DNA of 11,778 bases from CAXMST01 sp035267205. Lineage in GTDB: Bacteria > Actinomycetota > Thermoleophilia > Solirubrobacterales > 70-9. The notes under the pieces were generated by a model. It worked only from the letters and a program-made list of their open reading frames with translations, was not told the origin of the DNA and searched no databases. Of this stretch, positions 1 to 7,386 are shown piece after piece (the first letter of the stretch is position 1; every line of letters starts with the position of its first letter). The translations under genes were made by a program, and so were the position numbers. The stretch covers positions 1 to 11,778 of the forward strand of contig DATFLZ010000017.1 of the NCBI GenBank assembly GCA_035267205.1, read 5' to 3'.

Positions 1-238
1 CGAGGCCCTCGATGACGGGAACGACGCGGTCTCGCTCCTCCTCGGCCCCGACGCCCTCGGCCCCCGGGCGCGTCGACTCACCGCCGACGTCGAGCAGATC
101 GGCTCCTTCCGCAGCCAACCGCTCCCCGTGCGCGATGGCGGCGCCGGGATCGAGGAACTCCCCCCCGTCGGAGAAGGAGTCGGGGGTGACGTTGACGATC
201 CCCATGATCTGCGTCAGGGCACTGCTCACGGACCCCAT
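1..238 (-). CDS. folP: Dihydropteroate synthase, N-terminal part (cut by window edge)
   Basis: DHPS condenses 6-hydroxymethyl-dihydropterin pyrophosphate with p-aminobenzoate in folate synthesis (cytoplasmic TIM barrel). About 79 residues are visible. After a short N-terminus they read MGIVNVTPDSFSDGG, the pterin-binding signature of beta strand 1 (residues 12-26), then DVGGESTRPGAEGV (about residues 53-66), the loop that closes over the substrates in DHPS. Both signatures are intact. The ATG at 238-236 is the furthest upstream start possible, because an in-frame TGA directly precedes it (241-239). A GTG four codons in is a less likely alternative. The gene diverges from the MFS gene, with 38 bp between the two starts. 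Only the first quarter is present, so length and C-terminus cannot be judged. Identification is secure. Confidence 0.95.
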   Translation of the reverse strand, partial: MGSVSSALTQIMGIVNVTPDSFSDGGEFLDPGAAIAHGERLAAEGADLLDVGGESTRPGAEGVGAEEERDRVVPVIEGL

Positions 239-246
239 TCAACCAG

Positions 247-275
247 CGCCCGAGCACGAGCAATAGGCTCGGGCG
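247..275. promoter_or_regulatory. 9-bp inverted repeat in the folP/MFS divergent promoter region
   Basis: Perfect 9-bp arms CGCCCGAGC (247-255) and GCTCGGGCG (267-275) flank an 11-bp spacer. The right arm ends one base before the ATG of the transporter gene and covers a TAGGCT box (264-269), which lies 7 nt from that ATG. The dyad fills most of the 38-bp gap between the divergent genes, so it could be an operator for either gene or an mRNA hairpin at the transporter start. The symmetry is seen directly; its use as an operator is inferred. Confidence 0.45.
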
Positions 276-276
276 G

Positions 277-1722
277 ATGCCCGCGGACGGCCAGACCCTG
301 GGACCGGAGCAGCTTCCGGTCGCGAGTTCTGCGGAGCTGACTTCGACCGCTGCCGGGCATCGGGTCACCTGGCGCCTTGAGATGCCGTACTTCGGGGCGC
401 TCTGGAGACCCCTGATCGCGCGGAGAGCACGCCGGATCGAGCGAGCCGCCGATCGGGGTGAGCCGCTCCCCCGAGATCGGCCCTGGTGGGCGCCCCCGGA
501 GCACCTCGGTCCGGAACAGCAGGCGACGATCGCGATCGCCGCCCTCCTGACCGCGATCTACAGCTTCGGCGGCGGCACGCTGGGGCTGCTCTCCACGACG
601 CTGCCCGCAGCCGCCGACATCTATGGAGCCGATGACTCCACCCTCGCCGTCGGGCTCGCGGTGGTCCGCGGCGGCGTCGTCGTCGCCCTGCTCGTGGGGA
701 CGCTCGCGGACCGGCTCGGGCGGCGCCGCGTGATCGTCTCGGCCGCGATCGCCCACTGCGTGCTGGTTGCCGCGATCGGCCTCGCCCCGGGGTTCGGGCT
801 CTATGTCGGCGGACACCTGTTGCTGCGCACCATCGACACTGCGCTCGCGATCGCGCTGGCGGTAATCGTGATCGAGCGCGTGCCCGCTCGCTCGCGGGCG
901 ACATCGCTCGCCCTGCTGGCCGTCGCCTCCGGGATCGGGATCGGCCTCGCGACGCTCGCCCTCCCGCTGGCGGAATCCGGGCGGGCCGGGTTCGCCCTCG
1001 CTTACGGGGCCCAGCTGCTCGCGATTCCGCTGGTCCTCAGCGCGGCGAGGACGCTGGAGGAGTCGCCGCGCTTCATCCGCCACCAATCCGAGCCTCACGC
1101 CTACCGCGAGCTGCTCGCCGCCCCTTACCGCCGGCGACTGCTGATGCTCGGGATCGCGACGCTGCTCGCCGCGGCATTCGTCGCCCCGGCGCTCGAGTTC
1201 CTGACCCAGTATCTGACCGACGGGCGGGGACTCTCGGCAGGGGCCGCCGTCCTGCTGCTGGGCCTAATGGGCCTGGCCGCGGGTCCGGGGCTGATCGGGG
1301 GCGGCATCCTCGCCGACTCGCACGGTCGGCGGACCGTCGCGATCCCGGCGTTCATCGCCTCGCTGGCCGCTTTCGTGGCCTTCTATCTCGGCTCCGGCAT
1401 CCTGCCCTGGATCGCCGGCCCGATCGCGGCGGCGATCGGCGCCGCGGGAGGCGCCGCAGCGGGACCCTACGGCGGCGAGCTCTTCCCGACCCGGATCCGC
1501 TCAGCCGCCCAGACCCTGATCCTGGTGCTGACGATCGTGGGCTCCGTGCTCGGCCTCGGGGCGATCGCGCTCCTCCGCGATTCGCTGACGCTCGGCGAGG
1601 CGATCGCCGCCAACGGTCTCGGGGCGGTGGTGGCGATCATCATCTTCATCGCCTACTTCCCCGAGACCGCCGGCCGCGACCTCGACGAGACGAGCATCGA
1701 CTCGCCGGCCGCTCGGCCCTGA
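277..1722 (+). CDS. MFS transporter, sugar/organic-solute porter-like
   Basis: This is a 481-aa inner-membrane secondary carrier of the major facilitator superfamily; the substrate cannot be read from sequence. Residues 1-80 form an Arg-rich, probably cytoplasmic extension, longer than usual for the family. Twelve hydrophobic stretches between about residues 83 and 462 are compatible with 12 membrane helices. Motif A GTLADRLGRRRV is at 141-152, and its second-half copy GGILADSHGRRT at 342-353. ESPRF (262-266), ELFPTRIRSAAQ (401-412) and PET (462-464) are typical of the sugar-porter branch. The start at 277 is chosen because TAGGCT lies 7 nt upstream, suggesting leaderless translation. An in-frame ATG at 382 would remove 35 residues of the extension and is possible. 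The gene faces folP divergently and ftsH convergently, breaking an otherwise one-directional folate/ftsH neighbourhood. Confidence 0.9.
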   Translation: MPADGQTLGPEQLPVASSAELTSTAAGHRVTWRLEMPYFGALWRPLIARRARRIERAADRGEPLPRDRPWWAPPEHLGPEQQATIAIAALLTAIYSFGGGTLGLLSTTLPAAADIYGADDSTLAVGLAVVRGGVVVALLVGTLADRLGRRRVIVSAAIAHCVLVAAIGLAPGFGLYVGGHLLLRTIDTALAIALAVIVIERVPARSRATSLALLAVASGIGIGLATLALPLAESGRAGFALAYGAQLLAIPLVLSAARTLEESPRFIRHQSEPHAYRELLAAPYRRRLLMLGIATLLAAAFVAPALEFLTQYLTDGRGLSAGAAVLLLGLMGLAAGPGLIGGGILADSHGRRTVAIPAFIASLAAFVAFYLGSGILPWIAGPIAAAIGAAGGAAAGPYGGELFPTRIRSAAQTLILVLTIVGSVLGLGAIALLRDSLTLGEAIAANGLGAVVAIIIFIAYFPETAGRDLDETSIDSPAARP

Positions 1723-1744
1723 GCGAGATATCGAGCGATCTTCA

Positions 1745-1758
1745 GGCCCGGTGCCGGG

Positions 1759-1760
<2 letters not shown>
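1745..1760 (+). terminator. Short hairpin between the convergent MFS and ftsH genes
   Basis: GGCCCG (1745-1750) pairs with CGGGTC (1755-1760), with one G-U pair and a GTGC tetraloop. It lies 22 bp after the transporter stop codon and touches the ftsH stop codon (1761-1759). No T-run follows, so it is at best a weak terminator for the plus-strand gene; its position in the 36-bp convergent gap is the main support. Confidence 0.3.
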
Positions 1761-3744
<1,984 letters not shown>

Positions 3745-3866
3745 CAGTAGGCCTTTTTGGAAAGCTTGAAAATCCGCATGGTCAAGGGGAATCTGTCGAT
3801 TCACCCGCTGTTCAGCGTACCAGGGTGTCTCAGCGCCGGATAAACGTCCCCGCCCGCTGGGAAGGT
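3745..3866 (-). promoter_or_regulatory. hpt-ftsH gap with an inverted repeat
   Basis: This 122-bp gap lies upstream of ftsH. It holds an inverted repeat at 3786-3806: GAATC (3789-3793) and GATTC (3798-3802) with a TGTC loop, extended by GGG against CCC across one bulged base. On the minus strand a TTGACC box (3785-3780) follows the repeat, but no convincing -10 hexamer lies 16-18 bp further, so a dedicated ftsH promoter is only possible. The repeat could be an operator, an mRNA hairpin or a weak hpt terminator. Confidence 0.3.
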
Positions 3867-4415
3867 CTACTCGGCGAGCACCGCCACATAGTCGAGGTTG
3901 CGGTATCGCTGGGCGTGATCGAGTCCGTACCCGATCACGAACCGGTCGGGGATCTCGAAGCCGACGTAGCGGATCGGAAGCTCCACGCGACGCCGCTCCG
4001 GCTTGGTCAGCAGCGCGCAGACCTCGATCGATCGGGGGTCCCGCGCCTTGAGGTTCTTGAACAGGTAGTGCAGCGTCAGGCCCGAGTCGATGATGTCCTC
4101 CACGATCAGCACGTCGCGGTCGCCGATCGCGGTGTCGAGGTCCTTGAGGATGCGGACGACACCGCTGGAGTCGGTCGCCGACCCGTAGCTCGAGACGGCC
4201 ATGAAGTCGACCTCGCACGGGGCGGAGAGCTCGCGCATGAGGTCGGCCATGAACATCACGGCGCCCTTGAGCACCCCAACGAGCACCAGGTCGCGGCCCT
4301 CGTAGTCGCGGTCGATCTCGGCGGCCAGCGCCTTGACCCGTGCCCTCAGCTCCTCCGCTGAGACGAGCACCTCACCGATCGCGTCCTCGCTGTCTCCGCC
4401 GTCGGACCCACCCAT
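3867..4415 (-). CDS. hpt: Hypoxanthine(-guanine) phosphoribosyltransferase
   Basis: This 182-aa purine salvage enzyme makes IMP/GMP from hypoxanthine/guanine and PRPP. The PRPP signature VLIVEDIIDSGLTL is at 102-115, with Glu106/Asp107 contacting ribose and Asp110 as the catalytic base position. VLKGAVMF (48-55) is the conserved LKG loop, SSYGS (75-79) the flexible loop that closes on the active site, and GYGLDHAQRYRNL (162-174) carries the C-terminal metal-binding Asp166. Length matches the family. The ATG at 4415 gives a 16-residue acidic lead-in, as in mycobacterial Hpt; no Shine-Dalgarno is visible, but TAGACT lies 8 nt upstream. A GTG near codon 16 is an alternative start. It lies 26 bp after tilS and before ftsH, a neighbourhood conserved in many bacteria. 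Confidence 0.95.
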   Translation of the reverse strand: MGGSDGGDSEDAIGEVLVSAEELRARVKALAAEIDRDYEGRDLVLVGVLKGAVMFMADLMRELSAPCEVDFMAVSSYGSATDSSGVVRILKDLDTAIGDRDVLIVEDIIDSGLTLHYLFKNLKARDPRSIEVCALLTKPERRRVELPIRYVGFEIPDRFVIGYGLDHAQRYRNLDYVAVLAE

Positions 4416-4423
4416 CGACGGGC

Positions 4424-4429
4424 AGTCTA
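4424..4429 (-). promoter_or_regulatory. -10-like TAGACT before hpt
   Basis: On the minus strand TAGACT is followed by 8 nt and then the hpt ATG, spacing suited to a leaderless transcript. An overlapping TATATC lies just upstream (4435-4430). No -35 box is recognisable, and hpt may instead be read from tilS transcription. Confidence 0.35.
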
Positions 4430-4441
4430 GATATAGAGGGC

Positions 4442-5800
4442 TCAGCTTCGCTGCTCGTCCATCGCGGTGGCCGTGATCACCGCGGACCGGGCGGATTCCG
4501 GCTCGAGCCGGAACTCCTCGGAGACGGCGACGCCGGCGACCCAGGCGATCTCCTCGTCGGCGACGAGCACCGGCAGCTGCTGCCGCAGTGAGCGCGGCAC
4601 GCCGCTGTCGGTGAAGAGGTCCTGAAGCGACTTGCTCCCCCCGAGCCCGAGCGGGCGGATCCGGTCGCCCTCACGCCAGCAGCGGATCTCGACCTCCCCG
4701 CCGAGCCGATCCGCGTCGAGGGTCGCGAGCTCGGGACCCCGCGCGCCACCAGCGGGCTCGGCCAGCTCGGCGCGGATCTCCCAGTCGCCGTAGCGGGCCC
4801 GGCCGGGGATCGTCAGCCGCACCGGCTCCGGGGGCTGCGAAGCGCGCTCGGTTGCGAACCTCACGGTTCCGGCCTCCGCGATCGCGCAGAGGCCTCGCCC
4901 GAGCTCGACCACGCCGCCCTCCGGATCGGCGGCGAGACGGAGGATCCGGGCGGCGCGGGCCCGGTCGATCCGCACCGGGCGACCACCGGATTCGCGCTCG
5001 GCGAGCTGGGTGAGCACCGCCCGCCGGAGAGCCGGATGCATCGTGGTGAGCTCCTCGTGCCGCAGCGGCGCACCGCCCTCACTGCCGGCGGCGCGGATCG
5101 CGTCGCCCGCGAGCTCATCGATCAGCGCGGCGTCCTCGAGCAGCTCGCCCTGGGTCTCGGCGACGTTGCGCTCCAGCTCGGGCCCGATCTCCGCGAGCCG
5201 CGGGAGAACCTCGGCCCGGATCACGTTGCGCGCGAACAGCGGGCGGTCGTTGCTCGAATCGTCGGCGAAGGGCAGCCGGGCCTCGGCGGCGGCCGCCCGG
5301 GTCTGCGTGCGGGCCAGGTCGAGGAGCGGGCGCAGCACGACGCCGTTCCGGGCGCGCAGGGCGCCGAGCGCCCGCGTGCCGGGCGAGACGGCGAGGCGGT
5401 AGAGCAGCGTTTCCGCGAGATCGGTGCGGGTGTGCCCGGTGGCGATCCAGGCCGCGCCGAGCTTCGCGCGGAGACGCTCGGCCACCTCGTAGCGGACGGC
5501 GCGGGCACGAGCCTGGAGGTTTCCCTCCTCGAGCTCCGGGCGCTCGATGTGCAGGTCGATGCGGAGCTGCGCGCACAGCGCCCGCGCGGCCTCCTCGCCG
5601 CGATCGGAGTCCTCACGCAGCCCGTAGTTGAGGTGCACGGCGGACACCGACTGCGGCCCACAGATCTCGACGGCGGCCGCTGCCAGGCAGGCCGAGTCGG
5701 CCCCCCCGGAGAGCAGCACGACGCCGTCGCTGCCGACCCTGAGCAACGCGGTTCTCTCGACCGTTTCGACGAGCTGGGAGAGCGCCTTCGATTCCCTCAT
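4442..5800 (-). CDS. tilS: tRNA(Ile)-lysidine synthetase
   Basis: TilS attaches lysine to C34 of the AUA-reading tRNA-Ile through an adenylated intermediate, changing codon and amino-acid identity. The 452-aa length fits the form with a C-terminal domain. The N-terminal PP-loop ATPase shows SGGADS (31-36). GHTRTDLAET (122-131) occupies the place of the usual GHHxDDQAET. SSNDRPLFARNVIRAEVLP (182-200) is the conserved DxSN...RNxIR block. The C-terminal TilS domain shows GDRIRPLGLGGSKSLQDLF (378-396) and VPRSLRQQLPVL (401-412). The first Asp of the usual DD pair is Thr here and Gln is Leu; the rest is intact, so I expect activity. The ATG at 5800 has no clear ribosome site but has TATGAT 9 nt upstream. 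It is first of the tilS-hpt-ftsH run and starts 50 bp after the cyclase stop. Confidence 0.93.
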   Translation of the reverse strand: MRESKALSQLVETVERTALLRVGSDGVVLLSGGADSACLAAAAVEICGPQSVSAVHLNYGLREDSDRGEEAARALCAQLRIDLHIERPELEEGNLQARARAVRYEVAERLRAKLGAAWIATGHTRTDLAETLLYRLAVSPGTRALGALRARNGVVLRPLLDLARTQTRAAAAEARLPFADDSSNDRPLFARNVIRAEVLPRLAEIGPELERNVAETQGELLEDAALIDELAGDAIRAAGSEGGAPLRHEELTTMHPALRRAVLTQLAERESGGRPVRIDRARAARILRLAADPEGGVVELGRGLCAIAEAGTVRFATERASQPPEPVRLTIPGRARYGDWEIRAELAEPAGGARGPELATLDADRLGGEVEIRCWREGDRIRPLGLGGSKSLQDLFTDSGVPRSLRQQLPVLVADEEIAWVAGVAVSEEFRLEPESARSAVITATAMDEQRS

Positions 5801-5809
5801 CGATGGGCG

Positions 5810-5815
5810 ATCATA
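5810..5815 (-). promoter_or_regulatory. -10-like TATGAT before tilS
   Basis: TATGAT matches the housekeeping -10 consensus in five of six positions and lies 9 nt before the tilS ATG on the minus strand. A GTTG stretch further upstream is poorly spaced as a -35. It could give a nearly leaderless tilS transcript in addition to read-through from the cyclase gene. Confidence 0.45.
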
Positions 5816-5850
5816 GGTGGCGCCGCGGGCGGCAACGCGAACCGGCGCGC

Positions 5851-7044
5851 TCAGGCTGAGCGCCGAGCGAGATAGAGCTCGATCGGCTCGGAAAAGCCCT
5901 TCAGCGCGACCTCCCCCAACGACTCGAGCTCGAGCCCGCGCGGGCTGCCGGTCTGATCGAGAAGGTCGCTGGTCGCGAGCACCTCTCCGGCGAGGGCGCG
6001 GGCCGCGATGCGGTGAGCGAGGTTGACGTCAGCCCCGAAGTAGTCGCCGTCCCGGTAGACGGCGCGGCCGTAGTGCAGGCCGATGTGCGGCCGCGGGCGC
6101 TCCTGGAAGAGATCGATGAAGCCGACCGCCCAATCGATCAGCAGCAGCGGGTCGGGGCAGACGACCATCACCTCGTCCCCGATCGTCTTCACGATCGTGG
6201 CCTCCGACGGCAGCGTGCTCTCGACCCGCTCGACGAACCGCTCCACGTAGTCCAGCGCCTCCGCGTCTCCCGCCTCCTGGGTGAACCGCGTGAAGCCGGC
6301 GAGATCGATGAAGCCGAAGGTCATCGACACCTCGCCCGGCACCGCGCTGTCGCCGCCGAGCCCGGTCTCCATGTGCCCGATCACGTCCTGCTCCAGATAG
6401 TGACGCAGGTAGCGCCCGTGCAGATAGTCGGAGACGGGCGCGATCTCCGGCAACAGCTGCCGGGTGAGCTCTCCCATTCGCTCGGCCATCTCCGGTGCCG
6501 GCACACCGTCCTCGATCATCGGCTCGTGGACGAAGAGATGGAAGAGCCGGACCTCGGCCTCGGCGATCCTCCGCATCGACTGTGCGTAGACGCGGACCAG
6601 CTGCAACAGGGCGATCAGTGGGAAGCCGCCATCGAGGACGCGCTTGAGCCGGTGCAGGACCTCGACGTCGGCGTCCGAGAAGCGCCCGGTGCTCGCCACC
6701 GGCAGGCCGAGCAGGGCCATGACCCGCTCGACCAGCTCCGCGTCGATGCCGACCTCCTCGGCGACCTGCTCGCGGGTGTGCCGCCGCTCGGCCGCGGGCA
6801 GGAGATCCTCTGCCGAGCCGAACGCGAGTCGGCCGTCGCGTACGGCGGAGCGAACCTGACGGAGGCTGTAGCCCCGATCCAGCATCCTCGCGACGATCCG
6901 GGCCTGCGCGGCGAGGGCCGGAGTCCAGCGGCCGTCGTCGACGCTCAGGACCCGCTCGGAGACCCAGTGCTCCAGGGTGGCCTGCGGCAGCCCGGCGCGG
7001 CGGGCGGCCTCGCTCAGCGAGATCGACGTCCCGGCGTCGCTCAT
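5851..7044 (-). CDS. Class III adenylate cyclase with MerR-like and cyclase-regulatory N-terminal domains
   Basis: This 397-aa soluble protein is predicted to make cAMP. Residues 8-73 resemble a MerR-type winged helix (SEAARRAGLPQATLEHWV, then a GYSLRQVRSAV helix). Residues 88-175 (HTREQVAEEVGI... FSDADVEVL... LLQLVRVYAQSMRRIAE) resemble the Ad_Cy_reg domain found before the catalytic domain in mycobacterial cyclases such as Rv1264. The catalytic domain (about 238-395) has the full canonical residue set: metal-binding Asp247 (GFIDLAGFT) and Asp290 (IGDEVM), adenine-selecting Lys286 and Asp334 (GDYFG), and transition-state Asn341 and Arg345 (VNLAHRI). LKGFSEPIELY (381-391) is the usual C-terminal end. 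No membrane helix is seen. The ATG at 7044 has no Shine-Dalgarno and follows a structured leader. The substrate is predicted by residue identity only; it reads towards tilS. Confidence 0.9.
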   Translation of the reverse strand: MSDAGTSISLSEAARRAGLPQATLEHWVSERVLSVDDGRWTPALAAQARIVARMLDRGYSLRQVRSAVRDGRLAFGSAEDLLPAAERRHTREQVAEEVGIDAELVERVMALLGLPVASTGRFSDADVEVLHRLKRVLDGGFPLIALLQLVRVYAQSMRRIAEAEVRLFHLFVHEPMIEDGVPAPEMAERMGELTRQLLPEIAPVSDYLHGRYLRHYLEQDVIGHMETGLGGDSAVPGEVSMTFGFIDLAGFTRFTQEAGDAEALDYVERFVERVESTLPSEATIVKTIGDEVMVVCPDPLLLIDWAVGFIDLFQERPRPHIGLHYGRAVYRDGDYFGADVNLAHRIAARALAGEVLATSDLLDQTGSPRGLELESLGEVALKGFSEPIELYLARRSA

Positions 7045-7263
7045 CCGGGGGCCCGGCGACGACGAGGTGCGGGCGGGCGGGCTGACGGCGCGGCGGCCCC
7101 GGACATGAAACGACGGGGTCGGTGTGGCCCCGTCGTCTCCACGGGCGTTCGGCCCGTCTCGTCGGCCTGCGACGATCTAGTCGCCTTGCACCCTCTGGCG
7201 TGCGGTCCGGCCGGGCCCGCTGACTCGCCACCGGGTACTAATGGCCTATTGCCATCTGTTGCA
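7045..7263 (-). ncRNA. Candidate structured leader RNA (or small RNA) upstream of the cyclase gene
   Basis: This is a non-coding stretch between a strong promoter-like pair and the cyclase ATG, read on the minus strand. Hairpins in transcript order: (1) 7255-7241, ATGGC/GCCAT, 5-nt loop. (2) 7237-7189, a long imperfect hairpin of three stacked helices: TACCC/GGGTG, TGGCG/CGCCA, GCGG/CCGC, separated by a GG/GA internal loop and an AGTCA/A asymmetric loop. (3a) 7184-7169, GCGAC/GTCGC, or (3b) 7175-7159, TCGTCG/CGACGA; these share bases and exclude each other. (4) 7157-7141, ACGGGC/GCCCGT. (5) 7136-7110, a 9-bp terminator-like stem. The last 60 nt could pair around the start codon. I compared it by eye with TPP, FMN, cobalamin, glycine, c-di-GMP, c-di-AMP, RNase P, tmRNA, SRP and 6C RNAs and recognised none. 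Pairings are seen; RNA status and function are inferred. Confidence 0.45.
7110..7136 (-). terminator. Terminator- or attenuator-like hairpin in the cyclase leader
   Basis: On the minus strand ACGACGGGG (7136-7128) pairs perfectly with CCCCGTCGT (7118-7110) over a 9-nt loop, followed at once by TTTC. The U-run is short, so it is weaker than a classic intrinsic terminator. It lies 65 nt before the cyclase start and about 125 nt after the predicted transcript start, suiting either attenuation or the 3' end of a short RNA. Confidence 0.45.
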
Positions 7264-7269
7264 CGCTCC

Positions 7270-7298
7270 AACCTAGAGCCTGATGCGCGGCCGGTCAA
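7270..7298 (-). promoter_or_regulatory. Housekeeping-sigma promoter for the cyclase leader
   Basis: On the minus strand -35 TTGACC (7298-7293), a spacer of exactly 17 bp and -10 TAGGTT (7275-7270) predict transcription starting near 7263. It is among the best two-box matches I found, and it reads into the structured leader and the cyclase gene. The same TAGGTT with a 17-bp spacer precedes the secreted-protein gene at 11214-11242. Confidence 0.65.
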
Positions 7299-7332
7299 TC
7301 GTCCATTCGTTGAGGGCGGGCTGGACGGACGG

Positions 7333-7356
7333 GCCGGCAGGCCCCTCGCGGCCGGC
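7333..7356 (-). terminator. GC-rich hairpin after the acyltransferase gene
   Basis: GCCGGC at 7333-7338 and again at 7351-7356 (each self-complementary, hence pairing) are 12 bp apart. They lie 31 bp after the acyltransferase stop codon and before the cyclase promoter. No U-run follows. It would be a plausible place to end the three-gene operon, but evidence is weak. Confidence 0.25.
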
Positions 7357-7386
7357 GGGAAGGACGCCCGGAGCTGAGCCGACCCG

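Noticed and set aside
226..1098. Minus-strand open frame of 290 codons opposite the MFS gene
   Set aside because: Arg/Gly/Asp/Glu-rich shadow of the transporter; it also overlaps the start of folP in another frame.
3745..4218. N-terminal extension of FtsH by 158 codons
   Set aside because: It would lie inside hpt in another frame and has shadow-frame composition. The shorter start has a ribosome site and places the first membrane helix at residue 8, as usual.
7231..7250. GGTACTAATGGCC, similar to the 3' region of 23S rRNA
   Set aside because: Only about a dozen bases resemble it, the flanks do not continue as 23S rRNA, and no other rRNA sequence is nearby.
7045..7263. Known riboswitch or housekeeping RNA (cobalamin, TPP, FMN, c-di-GMP, c-di-AMP, RNase P, tmRNA, SRP)
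   Set aside because: The conserved core sequences of these families, as far as I can recall them, are absent on both strands. A covariance-model search was not possible here.
6013..7377. Plus-strand open frame of 454 codons opposite the cyclase
   Set aside because: It is antisense to a gene with all class III cyclase motifs, crosses the leader and its promoter, and shows no recognisable domain.
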